IMG/VR virus record: IMGVR_UViG_3300037191_000644
Span: 1-32,327 of that record
Source of the DNA: a virus
DNA: 32,327 nt
Reading direction: 5' to 3' (one strand)
The position numbers were made by a program, and so were the translations under genes. Positions 18,001 to 25,621 of the stretch are shown here, in pieces; position 1 is the stretch's first letter; each line of letters opens with the position of its first letter. The notes below the pieces were generated by a model, which saw only the letters and a list, made by a program, of their open reading frames with translations, was not told the origin of the DNA and did not search any database.

Positions 18001-19940
18001 CTTTGAGCATTACTAGCATCATCCCACCCCTGACTACCTGAAAAAATTGATCCATTATTACCAGGCCACGTTATAAGAGCATTGTCGTCATCAAGACCGG
18101 GGCAAGGATTGCTAAAGTTATAAGGAGGAGCTAGATTGTCTAAATCCATATCCGATCCTAATGTACTCTGATCCCCTTCATGTAAAGCATCAGGAGATCC
18201 CCAGGAAGTTGCCTCAGAGGCTGGAATTTGATTTATATATGCTTGTATTCTAGACCCCGTAGTAACAGGAAAGCTCTCTCCAGCAATCCCATACTCTTCA
18301 TCATCCTTGCTAATATATGAGGCGTTAACCGCAGCTTTCATTTCACAGGCGATGTCAAAACCATCTGTTACATTTGCATATAACATACTGCTGCTGTCTA
18401 TAACGGTTTGAGTCTCAGCTGTATGAGGGACCCAATCATATAATTTTTCGCCATCTCTAGAACTTAGCATCTGGTATATACCGTCGTTGTAGAATACAAT
18501 CTCGAACGAGTCCCATGGGATAGCTTGATTAGTATCGCGGCCTGGCAGTAACTCTTCAGTACAAATATTAGAATACCATCCTTTAGTTTCTATAAGTGTC
18601 CATGGAGCGTTGTTTCCCTCCCTAGCATATACTTCAATAGCTTTTATATTAGTAGGTCTAGAACTTAGTACCTCTGGTAAACCTTCATGGGGACTGTGCA
18701 CTAAGCCAGTACTACTACTTCCTGTGGTGCCCGAATCGGTATTCCACGACTGTAGATTATCCTGTCCATCAGTCATGTTAGGTATGGTAATGGTGATGCG
18801 ATTATCAATAGACTGTGCATATGAACTACCTACTACAGAATTCAGTGCTAGCTGTTCTGGTACTTCTATGTTTGATATTAAGGATAGAGCAGATAGTTCG
18901 TCATCATCATACAAATATCTGTAAGCGAATTGCCATACTCCAGTGAACAGGTCGTTTTTCTTTCTAGTGCTATCGGTGCTATATAGATGAGTAGGCTTAT
19001 CTCTAGGACCTCTCTTGTGCACGTTTATGTATTGTTCTTTTACGTGCTTATATATATTACTAAAAGCATCCGGCCAATAAGCAAGCCTAGGATCTAAGGG
19101 GTATGTATAGCTGCCATCTATAGTATCCCACGCGGCCACTTTCCATAAGCTACCGGGAGTAGCAGGAGAATTGCTTATAAAATCCTTACTTATTACCGCT
19201 GATTTGCCATCATCAGATACTGCTTCGACTACTGCATATCCATTGTACTCATGATACGAAAATCCTGGATCTTGTTCTACGAAGATTACGTCCTCAGCTT
19301 CTAGATCTAAGACATCGTTTGATATTATTACTAGGCTGTCTCCATAGGAATTAAGTTCAGTCGCAGCCGTTGCACTGGCCATGTTGTTATCTGTAAAAGT
19401 TTTTCTATGAGAATCATGAGTGTAGAAAGCATACCCCAGCCTAGCCTTTTTTATGTTTAATTTTTTAGGCGTACCTACTCCGGTCGTCCACGTTAAGAAT
19501 GTACTATTAATAACATCTATACTGTGAATCTTCTTAACCTTATTTAGGTTTAGAATACCCTCTGGTCCTTGAAATTCCTCAAATATTATATTTATTGTAT
19601 TCTGTACTTCATCGTACTCTAGTATCCAATCTCTATGCTCTTTATCGGTGGTACCTGGTATCTCTGACGCAAACCAGTATAGTTTCCTGGAAGATTCATC
19701 CCTAACCGTACCCGTACACACAACAGCAGTAGGTTCTGCATCTCCGATGGAAGTGAAAGGAAATTCAAAGGAAGCACCTACACGGACTGTACTAGGAGTC
19801 GGACTTATGGTACCTGCATCACCTTCTTCTCCATATAAATTTCTTATATTCTCACCATGTATATACTGATCTGGTGCTAGTAATCTCTCATCTACATCTT
19901 TATTCATTCCTCCACGGAACGTTTTCTTATCTATAGCCAT
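15084..19940 (-). CDS. Tail nozzle/muzzle-like structural protein (1618 aa)
   Basis: The N-terminus (TFRGGMNKDVDERLLAPDQY, then a GEEGDAGTISPTPS segment) matches the opening of T7 gp12-type nozzle and crAss-like muzzle proteins, where a GGxNxDV motif starts the family. The C-terminal third has family-typical stretches: YFADPVRAEICRLGANGI and the following SNNGMKHYF (about 1290-1320), GAHDYHEVLEKQNFFM, and FVSFYTYGPEGY with a YSFNGA segment (about 1380-1405). Such proteins form the distal hexameric end of a short tail and gate the channel that releases DNA. At 1618 residues it is about twice T7 gp12 and close to crAss-like muzzle size. It begins three bases after the upstream ring protein ends. 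Repeated Ser/Thr-rich beta segments suggest inserted surface domains. Confidence 0.75.
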   Translation of the reverse strand: MAIDKKTFRGGMNKDVDERLLAPDQYIHGENIRNLYGEEGDAGTISPTPSTVRVGASFEFPFTSIGDAEPTAVVCTGTVRDESSRKLYWFASEIPGTTDKEHRDWILEYDEVQNTINIIFEEFQGPEGILNLNKVKKIHSIDVINSTFLTWTTGVGTPKKLNIKKARLGYAFYTHDSHRKTFTDNNMASATAATELNSYGDSLVIISNDVLDLEAEDVIFVEQDPGFSYHEYNGYAVVEAVSDDGKSAVISKDFISNSPATPGSLWKVAAWDTIDGSYTYPLDPRLAYWPDAFSNIYKHVKEQYINVHKRGPRDKPTHLYSTDSTRKKNDLFTGVWQFAYRYLYDDDELSALSLISNIEVPEQLALNSVVGSSYAQSIDNRITITIPNMTDGQDNLQSWNTDSGTTGSSSTGLVHSPHEGLPEVLSSRPTNIKAIEVYAREGNNAPWTLIETKGWYSNICTEELLPGRDTNQAIPWDSFEIVFYNDGIYQMLSSRDGEKLYDWVPHTAETQTVIDSSSMLYANVTDGFDIACEMKAAVNASYISKDDEEYGIAGESFPVTTGSRIQAYINQIPASEATSWGSPDALHEGDQSTLGSDMDLDNLAPPYNFSNPCPGLDDDNALITWPGNNGSIFSGSQGWDDASNAQRDMWQRARVIAQFDLSQCPVEGGFVPLGTSFTSSGNMMFIYRHGSTFSGLSGDLGATRYGMGHAWEGVNVSIDNPTTTLAQFGASIAAAFAALPDVNISEGQPAGYEITDTWKGCEVFDDGTFYSEAGNPADGLAGQTVYVYFRATSRQAHGFDLLVLSRFRKFTFNHVSAFHTIPPTQTAFKTGAFHNFGLVYGNNRNQVSFVNKSETLNPYVKFLTERTTLLGTESYATGQTDNLGLPVMKWAIDHAPPAWAEWYKWVYSGNTSVEDYLQFTSERVATNLSNPSDNKIYLNLNSFKGSQYSYMKQGSPKIDYVFGEGDRIRFISNSGGIINEYIDIPIQEARVYSYMTEETDLDPAISNPTRGFWESKFESPVWRKKYMEGYYISFDAPSVDTFRYQDVTVNTDGGYRRLFFEIYNPKKKLEEGPVYYYGLTDKLPIEKNVSDGTRYHTGAVNQDISIGTPASGIFRKGDTYFKGRLMVHERESLNLLHFAPRVAEGTFINDFISSESYNKGRKHAFNPYVKAETRPTTVYYSGAYLPSSNVNGLSEFNPIDMPFKEFSISYGPIEKVLSRDSDLLLFQRNKVSRVMVQKQLLMGATGDSNVALSDKILSEATPYAGEHGPAFAGESVQMHGSNVYFADPVRAEICRLGANGITAISNNGMKHYFTDFFRKHSHVLGAHDYHEVLEKQNFFMNTSGIDPASSEFIYAPTSRTHGDGNIFPVNPLGFYEGLNKFVSFYTYGPEGYSRLGSNMYSFNGAYPYLHNQGLTVLSFYDKPQESYIKTAFNANPSTVKIFNNLSLEGSSAWNPGMLKSPDTTSFLTGSFEKKEGVYYLPIRPGTRTGDYEDLPLDIVGIAESVVVDDYELTLSEDGEYNFILDLPIYALTNGIAYIYFSITEINANVLTVSPVGNTWANYEDHALVQVASTDTTNEGERIRGVYATIDLSYEGVMDTSLYSINADVEYSALSYKNN

Positions 19941-19943
19941 CGA

Positions 19944-20648
19944 TTAGTGTTTAGGTGATTGTCGTTGATGCTTTCTAGACTGAACTAATGCTTCGTCTTT
20001 TGTCATCCCTTGCGATCTAGCTCTAGCTAAACGCTTCTGATTGTAGAAATCCTTCTTAGCCATATCCTTATCAGTAGCAGAGAAGTCTCTTTTGTATTTT
20101 ATATGAGACCAGTATATGTACGTTTTAAGAGCCTCGGATAGGAACGAGTGTATTTGCACCTCAGAATCAGAATCGACGTTCCCTAAGCCATCCGTAATGT
20201 ACTCTAGGACTAGTTGTGTTCCCGATATATTAGATGATAACTCAATAGTATTAGCTTCTCTGTTCAATCTGTATTCTCCGTGAGTATTCTGACCTCCGCC
20301 TTTACCATAAGAAGGACTTCCTCCCGTAGTAGTATCACTACTTGGTACTAAGGAATTCGGGTGAATAGCTCCCATATATAAATCGTTGTTTTGAGCTAGA
20401 TACTCTATCTTACCATCACTACTAGGAATTCCCACTTTAACATAGCTAACAAAGTCAACAGGTAATAAAGCACTGTTGGTGGCTGTATTAACAACCAGTA
20501 AACTAGTTTTAACGTGTCTAGCAGTATCGAAAGTTAATTCTCTCAATCCAATACGAGCTAGTTCAAAGAATCTGAAATAAGAATGCTCCCCAGCTAATTC
20601 GAGTTGTAACAGCAAGGACTTAATAATCTCGTCTAAAGAAGTATACAT
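19944..20648 (-). CDS. Tail ring / tubular protein A-like connector (234 aa)
   Basis: The N-terminal helical part (YTSLDEIIKSLLLQLELAG, then FFELARIGLRELTFDTARH) leads into a beta region with LLPVDFVSYVKVG and LVLEYITDG, ending in a helix with ALKTYIYWSHIKYKRDF and a basic tail. This helix-barrel-helix plan, with a 'PxDFVxYVKV' strand, is that of T7 gp11-like tubular proteins and crAss-like ring proteins, which join the portal vertex to the nozzle. Its ATG (20646-20648) shares a base with the TAA of the preceding gene (TAATG), showing tight coupling. The assignment to the lowest ring, next to the nozzle, follows from gene order only. Confidence 0.65.
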   Translation of the reverse strand: MYTSLDEIIKSLLLQLELAGEHSYFRFFELARIGLRELTFDTARHVKTSLLVVNTATNSALLPVDFVSYVKVGIPSSDGKIEYLAQNNDLYMGAIHPNSLVPSSDTTTGGSPSYGKGGGQNTHGEYRLNREANTIELSSNISGTQLVLEYITDGLGNVDSDSEVQIHSFLSEALKTYIYWSHIKYKRDFSATDKDMAKKDFYNQKRLARARSQGMTKDEALVQSRKHQRQSPKH

Positions 20649-21289
20649 TATTGGTCTATATTATCATTTATAAAATCCTGCTTAACGGCGTTCATTAAGT
20701 TATACAGTTCAACTACAGACTTGACAATGCCTTGTTCATCACCAGGACTTAGAGGATATAGATCATCGTCACCTAAAGAAGCTGACATAGCTATTAAACC
20801 TACTATTGCTTTCTTAGGAGCATTTTCTCCACCGAAGAATAATCTACTTCCTATACTAACGTAGTAATCCTTATTAGCTGCCTTAAAGCTAGGCATGGAG
20901 GCATACATAGCTTCTGTACCCGCACTAAGCTTAGCGTAAGTCTTTGATAAATCTCCAGCATCTTTAACGTACAAAATTCCTGCTTCATCAGGTAAATCTA
21001 TAGGAGTTGTATCTAATGTTATACTTTTCTGTTTACGAGGAATGTCCATTGATGTACCATAAGATTTCTCTGATACATAACTACCTAATACAGAGTGTCC
21101 TGCGAAATCTTGAGAAGTTATTTGACGTAAGCCTTTGTAAGACTGTACTAGTTTCTCTTGTACCATATTATCGCGTTCACTGTCAACGTGAAGCATTATC
21201 TCTCTAATATCTATATCTGTATCCGTAGTTATATCTCCGCCTTGTAGAATTCTTAGAATCCTTTCAGCGATTTGTTTTCGACTAGCCAT
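20648..21289 (-). CDS. Head-tail connector / ring protein (213 aa)
   Basis: The N-terminal helices (QIAERILRILQGG and DIREIMLHVDSERDNMVQEK) are followed by a strand-rich middle with KSITLDTTPIDLPDEAGILY and a C-terminal helix (VKSVVELYNLMNAVKQDF). This fold outline is shared with phage connector and ring proteins that stack below the portal, and the gene sits between two similar-sized proteins of the same plan. It begins two bases after the upstream gene ends and overlaps the next gene by one base. No enzymatic motif is seen. The exact position in the ring stack cannot be told from sequence alone. Confidence 0.6.
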   Translation of the reverse strand: MASRKQIAERILRILQGGDITTDTDIDIREIMLHVDSERDNMVQEKLVQSYKGLRQITSQDFAGHSVLGSYVSEKSYGTSMDIPRKQKSITLDTTPIDLPDEAGILYVKDAGDLSKTYAKLSAGTEAMYASMPSFKAANKDYYVSIGSRLFFGGENAPKKAIVGLIAMSASLGDDDLYPLSPGDEQGIVKSVVELYNLMNAVKQDFINDNIDQ

Positions 21290-21291
21290 TG

Positions 21292-21993
21292 TTATTTACT
21301 TGTTAATTCGTTAGTAGCGTAGCTTAGTACTTCTCCGTCCTTCATATGAATGCCCATAAACTGTAGCATCTTATTCATAATCTTAGGATGTTCTGACTTA
21401 GGAGCCATAAGAGCTGTAGATGTAGTGGTATCAAAGTACCCAACAACTCCGGTTGAGTAATGACCCACAGCAGGTACACTAGGACGAGCAAGGTATACTA
21501 CTCTATAAGTTATTTCGTCCTCTCCAACTGCGCTTGTATAAAAGTTTAATTTAGTTTCCGGTGTATCCGGGACTCCATCTATAAAATCTAGGGTTGGAGC
21601 AATTGTATATATAGGTTGTGTTTTGGTTGGACTGACAATTGAGCTATTTAAAGTCTGGCCTAATTCAGAGTGTCTTATGAATTTGACTGCGTATGATCCA
21701 CTGTATACTCCTACTACGTGCATGCAAGCTACATCTAAAGCCACACTCGATCCTATTCCACTAACTTGACGTAAGTAAGGGGATAAAGCATCTGTACGCT
21801 GTGAGTCAGATTCTACTCCACGTTGTATCTTGTTAGGAGCAAGACTATTGAAGTAGTTGTCCTCGAATATTTCCAACTCTGCCTGCTGTAGTAAAGTATT
21901 GAACTCAGAAGTCTTAAGGTAACCCTTTTGCTCTTTGTTCGTTATAGCATTAATAGTCTTAAATATATGGTTAACGTCGTTCTTTGTTGACAT
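21292..21993 (-). CDS. Head-tail connector / ring protein, first gene of the neck operon (233 aa)
   Basis: The N-terminus (VNHIFKTINAITNKEQKGYL, then EFNTLLQQAELEIFEDNYF) matches a pattern I associate with crAss-like ring proteins: a helix, 'NKEQxGYL', 'EFN', then an amphipathic helix. A beta-rich body with GVPDTPETKLNFYTS and a C-terminal helical tail follow. It probably forms one of the rings between portal and tail. It is the first gene after a terminator and has its own TATATTTG promoter element about 25 bases before the ATG. The ring genes, nozzle and ejection genes therefore probably start a separate transcript here. Confidence 0.6.
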   Translation of the reverse strand: MSTKNDVNHIFKTINAITNKEQKGYLKTSEFNTLLQQAELEIFEDNYFNSLAPNKIQRGVESDSQRTDALSPYLRQVSGIGSSVALDVACMHVVGVYSGSYAVKFIRHSELGQTLNSSIVSPTKTQPIYTIAPTLDFIDGVPDTPETKLNFYTSAVGEDEITYRVVYLARPSVPAVGHYSTGVVGYFDTTTSTALMAPKSEHPKIMNKMLQFMGIHMKDGEVLSYATNELTSK

Positions 21994-22017
21994 AATATCC
22001 TATTATTTTATTTATTA

Positions 22018-22025
22018 CAAATATA
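22018..22025 (-). promoter_or_regulatory. Bacteroidota-type promoter (TATATTTG) for the neck/tail genes
   Basis: This is an exact TAnnTTTG -7 element on the minus strand, 25 bases before the ATG at 21993. A possible TTG -33 element lies 16 bases upstream inside the terminator hairpin loop, so terminator and promoter overlap. That spacing is slightly shorter than usual for Bacteroidota promoters. Confidence 0.5.
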
Positions 22026-22026
22026 C

Positions 22027-22059
22027 AAAAAAAAGTGGGACCAACTTAATGACCCCACT
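22027..22059 (-). terminator. Rho-independent terminator after the 303-aa gene
   Basis: On the minus strand AGTGGGG (22059-22053) pairs with TCCCACT (22040-22034), giving seven pairs including one G-U, around a 12-base loop. Eight T residues (22034-22027) follow directly. This is a standard intrinsic terminator placed 30 bases past the stop of the 303-aa gene. Confidence 0.85.
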
Positions 22060-22088
22060 CCAATTATAAAATAAGTATATATATTTTA

Positions 22089-23000
22089 TTATCCTATTAT
22101 AGCATTTAATCTATTCTCTAGGTCATTCTTGAATTCATCAAAGCGATTTTCATCCTTTAAATACGTCACCAAAGCTTCAAATGGGTCTTGTCCCAGAGGT
22201 ATAGCCATGATAGATGCACCAGTTTCCCACGCGATTTCAGTAGAAGTCAACTTTATAACTCCATATTCGATAGCCATCTTGCAAGTTCCTTTGAACATCG
22301 CTTCCTTATTATCGAATAAATTAATGAAAGCCTTTGGATTCTTAACAGCTAAACTCTTTAACTTGTATCTAATCTCGTCTAATGAAGCATTAGTATTGAT
22401 ATTTAGATACTTAGCTATAGGAATAACCTTATCGATAGGGGCTCTTAAAGCTAGTGTACTAGCCTCCAGTATAGTTACCTCTTCTTCCATAGATTTCCTA
22501 GCTACTACTACAGCACTAACTTCAAAAAATTTAGCAGGTGCATCAGTTATCCTGCTTGCATTACTACTATTCATATTAGACAATCTCATATATTCCATGA
22601 AAGCTGGGTCGTGAGGCATAGCCACTACCACTCCCTTCTCAAACTTGACCATAACAGCTTTAGCTAGCTTTGATTGTTTGTCTACATATATACTGCTTTC
22701 TCCTTTACTATATCTTATCATTCGTCTCTCTTTTAGTTGAGGATCATAGATATAGTCCTCGGCTAGGAAGAAAACTTCAGCTTGATACTTTTTGGCCCCA
22801 TTACGAAGCTTCTTATGTTTTATAAGTTCGAAAATTACGGGTCTTTCTCTTTCTAATTCTTTATCGTAAGAACTTTTCCAAGCCTTAGCATATAAATCTG
22901 AATTAGTATTTCTTTGAACGGGTGCAGCCATAACTGGACGTTCGGTTCTTCCCTGTATAGGGTTAGCGCTTGGAGTAGCACTACTTACTTTTTTAGCCAT
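22089..23000 (-). CDS. Hypothetical protein in its own transcription unit next to the capsid gene (303 aa)
   Basis: The first 30 residues are disordered (Ser, Pro, Ala, Gln). A mixed alpha/beta body follows with KYQAEVFFLAEDYIYDPQ and AVMVKFEKGVVVAMPHDPAF, then a helical C-terminal half containing RYKLKSLAVKNPKAFINLFD and ending in an acidic/basic helix. There is no signal peptide, no membrane segment and no known catalytic motif. Intrinsic terminators lie on both sides, so it is probably made as a separate short transcript or by read-through from the capsid gene. Location suggests a head or neck component made in its own amount, such as a decoration or completion protein. I do not recognise the family. 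Confidence 0.6.
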   Translation of the reverse strand: MAKKVSSATPSANPIQGRTERPVMAAPVQRNTNSDLYAKAWKSSYDKELERERPVIFELIKHKKLRNGAKKYQAEVFFLAEDYIYDPQLKERRMIRYSKGESSIYVDKQSKLAKAVMVKFEKGVVVAMPHDPAFMEYMRLSNMNSSNASRITDAPAKFFEVSAVVVARKSMEEEVTILEASTLALRAPIDKVIPIAKYLNINTNASLDEIRYKLKSLAVKNPKAFINLFDNKEAMFKGTCKMAIEYGVIKLTSTEIAWETGASIMAIPLGQDPFEALVTYLKDENRFDEFKNDLENRLNAIIG

Positions 23001-23020
23001 TATATTTTGTTTAATTTAAT

Positions 23021-23052
23021 TAAAATAAAAAGAGAGCCCCGAAGGACCCTCT
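23021..23052 (-). terminator. Rho-independent terminator after the major capsid gene (UUCG tetraloop)
   Basis: On the minus strand AGAGGGTCC (23052-23044) pairs with GGGCTCTCT (23039-23031), nine pairs with two G-U, closed by a TTCG loop. The run TTTTATTTTA follows. It lies 15 bases past the stop of the capsid gene. Confidence 0.85.
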
Positions 23053-23066
23053 AATAATAATACTTC

Positions 23067-24500
23067 TTAGATAGAAGAAATCATGAAACGATTAGCTCCA
23101 AATACTTGAAGACCACGCTCTGTTCTGTAGTGACAGTTTAAAGCATCTTCAGTTGAATTTGGATTCTGTAAAACCGCTGAACCTGTTAACCAGTGCTCCA
23201 TCTTACGAGAATAACCATTAGCTTCTCTAAAGCGAACAGCTAAAGCCGGTAAGTTTGTTCCTGATTTAGGGTCTTTACTTACTCCTGCAGGTACAAATAA
23301 AGCTTTGTTACGGTAACCTAAAGATCCACCCATTCCTCTGTCGTTAAACAAATCATAGTTTTTCTTATGGAAAGTATAACCAGCACGAGTGAATGAATTA
23401 AAACCTAAGTTTAAAGCCATATCCTTACTGTTATTAAATGCTCCCCAGTTCTGAGCTCCAGAAATAGCAGCTGCATTGTTCTTAGAAGCCATCCAGTCAT
23501 CGATAGCCATGTTGTAACTAAGACCACACCATGCAGTGTATTCTTTAGCTCCACGTTGCTTATCGAATGCATCGATCCAAGCATCAACTGTAGTATCGTT
23601 GATTTCACCAGCAGTAGCACCAGAAGCTAAATCTTCAATACCGTCGTTAAGGATAGAAGGTAATAAACCAGCATATCCAGTAAGACTTGAATCTGCGTCA
23701 GAAGGATCAGCTAAACCAGTAGCTTCTTCCATAAACATCATCTGAGCTTCCATATAATCAGCGAAACGTTGACGTGTGTCATTTTCACCTTTTAAATACC
23801 ATACGTAACCAGATTTGCCTGTAGCTGGGTTATTTACTTTTACATAAGTAACTTGAGTAGCATCAGATCCTGAAACTGCATACGATTCTTTAAAGATCGC
23901 TGTACGTCCATAAACCTTGTCTACTAACGGTTCAACTCCAGTAGGTTGTTTAGTACCTTTACCGAATTCTAAACCAATTACTACAAACTTAGCAGCGTTG
24001 TATTTAGCCGCATCTGTAGCCTGAGCAAATACACCAGAATAAGGAGCAACTGTAATAGTTGTGTTATCCGCAGCCTTAGCTGTAATAATACAAAGTTCTC
24101 CAGCTAAATCAGCCTCTTGGAACTTGATAACTGCATTCACACGCAGTTGTTTACCTAGAGCAGCTGTAATCGCTAGTGTTCTAGTAGCATCATCAATAGC
24201 TATAGTACCAGTCGCGTTATCATCAGCAGCAGGAAGAACAAACTCTTCGTGTAACATACGCTCTTCAAAGTGCATGAACTCGTCAGAGCCTACAGCTTTC
24301 TCAGCTCCGATAGCTTGCAAGTAGCCTTGAAGACCTTGCATTCCGTATCGCTTAATTAATGTTTCGTCAATCTCGTGCTTTTGTAAGCCGATTGAACTGA
24401 TAGTTGAAGCATCAACATAGTTACCTTTTGTTGCAACTGGTTGTGAAGAAGGTTCGAAACCTGCCATCTTCATGTTATTTAATCCGTCAATTTGTGCCAT
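23067..24500 (-). CDS. Major capsid protein, HK97-fold (477 aa)
   Basis: This protein would form the icosahedral shell. It has an N-terminal arm, then LIKRYGMQGLQGYLQAIGAE and FMHFEERMLHEEF (about residues 48-85), a pattern found in many Bacteroidota phage capsid proteins. A strand-rich domain with repeated Ala/Thr segments (about 90-180) may be an inserted domain. A long helical region with FADYMEAQMMFMEEATG follows, then the C-terminal part with GYTFHKKNYDLFND. The length suits crAss-like capsids. The gene follows an acidic scaffold-like gene by 17 bases and ends at a strong terminator, as expected for the most abundant virion protein. No capsid protease gene was found nearby. The HK97-fold is inferred from context and pattern, not from a structural comparison. 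Confidence 0.8.
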   Translation of the reverse strand: MAQIDGLNNMKMAGFEPSSQPVATKGNYVDASTISSIGLQKHEIDETLIKRYGMQGLQGYLQAIGAEKAVGSDEFMHFEERMLHEEFVLPAADDNATGTIAIDDATRTLAITAALGKQLRVNAVIKFQEADLAGELCIITAKAADNTTITVAPYSGVFAQATDAAKYNAAKFVVIGLEFGKGTKQPTGVEPLVDKVYGRTAIFKESYAVSGSDATQVTYVKVNNPATGKSGYVWYLKGENDTRQRFADYMEAQMMFMEEATGLADPSDADSSLTGYAGLLPSILNDGIEDLASGATAGEINDTTVDAWIDAFDKQRGAKEYTAWCGLSYNMAIDDWMASKNNAAAISGAQNWGAFNNSKDMALNLGFNSFTRAGYTFHKKNYDLFNDRGMGGSLGYRNKALFVPAGVSKDPKSGTNLPALAVRFREANGYSRKMEHWLTGSAVLQNPNSTEDALNCHYRTERGLQVFGANRFMISSI

Positions 24501-24517
24501 TAGTGTTGTATTTATTA

Positions 24518-25579
24518 TTAATAGTCGTTATTTGCTTTCATAGCCGCTTGTATCTGCTGAGCCATTGATGGTGCCTCAGATCCAGCCGGTTTTGAATCTT
24601 GTCCCCCATAAGAAGGATTTTTCAATTCCTGAACAACTTCTTCAGTTCCTTGAGATTTATAATGATTAGCCACGGACTTAACTATAGAGTCAATGTTGTT
24701 TAGTATGAACATATCAGTATTAAGACTGTCATAATCCCAGTTTCCGTCTTCACCAACGTACTTGCCAAAGAAATTATCTAACTGGCCTACATAAGCATCT
24801 GCGGCGGGTCTATTATCATCGTTGATGGCAAAAGTGAATTCTGCACCTTTATCATCAATGTCAAACGTTAAACCTTCTATCGCTTGCATATCTTCTACAA
24901 CGTCTGAGTAGAACTGATTCTGCTCTGCAGTCACTTGTTCTGATACAGCTGCATCTGCGGCTGACTCGGTTGTAGGAGCTTGGTAATGAGCTTTGAATTG
25001 AGATATCTCATTCTTAGACTTGATAGCTTCCTTCTTTAGTGCAATTTGACCGAATCTCTTTTCTGAGGAATCATCTGCTGCTTCCAGCTTGTATGTTTCA
25101 CTCATGAAGAATTTCAAGTCTTCTTTTGATAAACCTGGGTTATCACGCTCTAGCATGAATAACACAGCTTCTTCATCCGACATTTCGTCAGGTTGCAAAG
25201 ATTGAGTAGTCATATAATCCTCAACGCTTCGTCCAGTCTCCTTTATGTAATCATTTATCTGCTGTAACGTTTCGTTAGCAAATGGTGATTCCGGGGTTTC
25301 TTTAGAATGACGCTCAGTTATATAATCCTCGTAAGCACTAAAGTCGTTAAACTCTTGTCCGTATCTTTCAGACAACATCGCACTTAGTAAATGCTCATCC
25401 GTCATTTCTTCTTCTTCACCTGAAGCAATTTCTGCATCTAGGGGAGCGTCATGATTTTGTTCGGTTGAGATTGGCTCTGCGCTAGCTGAGTTGTCTGAAT
25501 CTTCAGTATTTGAAAGAACTTGAGGAGTCTCTTGATCTGCATCTAGGACCCACTCTGGTTGTGGTTGATCTTCTACCAT
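24518..25579 (-). CDS. Acidic scaffold-like head assembly protein (353 aa)
   Basis: The protein is strongly acidic and helical. Its first ~65 residues are disordered and rich in Asp, Glu, Ser, Gln and Pro (for example IASGEEEEMTDEH). Helical segments with SERYGQEFNDFSAYEDYI and VLFMLERDNPGLSKEDLKFF follow, and the C-terminal tail ends AQQIQAAMKANNDY. An acidic, low-hydrophobicity protein directly upstream of the capsid gene is typical of phage scaffolding proteins, which guide capsid subunits and then leave the shell. There is no protease motif, so it does not look like a protease-scaffold fusion. It has its own TATATTTG element in the 42-base gap before the start. Confidence 0.6.
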   Translation of the reverse strand: MVEDQPQPEWVLDADQETPQVLSNTEDSDNSASAEPISTEQNHDAPLDAEIASGEEEEMTDEHLLSAMLSERYGQEFNDFSAYEDYITERHSKETPESPFANETLQQINDYIKETGRSVEDYMTTQSLQPDEMSDEEAVLFMLERDNPGLSKEDLKFFMSETYKLEAADDSSEKRFGQIALKKEAIKSKNEISQFKAHYQAPTTESAADAAVSEQVTAEQNQFYSDVVEDMQAIEGLTFDIDDKGAEFTFAINDDNRPAADAYVGQLDNFFGKYVGEDGNWDYDSLNTDMFILNNIDSIVKSVANHYKSQGTEEVVQELKNPSYGGQDSKPAGSEAPSMAQQIQAAMKANNDY

Positions 25580-25604
25580 TTTGATTTGATTTAATTAATT
25601 ATTG

Positions 25605-25612
25605 CAAATATA
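25605..25612 (-). promoter_or_regulatory. Bacteroidota-type -7 promoter element TATATTTG for scaffold and capsid
   Basis: This exact TAnnTTTG match lies in the short gap between the 210-aa gene and the scaffold-like gene, 26 bases before the ATG at 25579. No good -33 element is visible. The position would allow extra transcription of scaffold and capsid up to the terminator at 23021-23052. Confidence 0.45.
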
Positions 25613-25621
25613 TGCATAATT

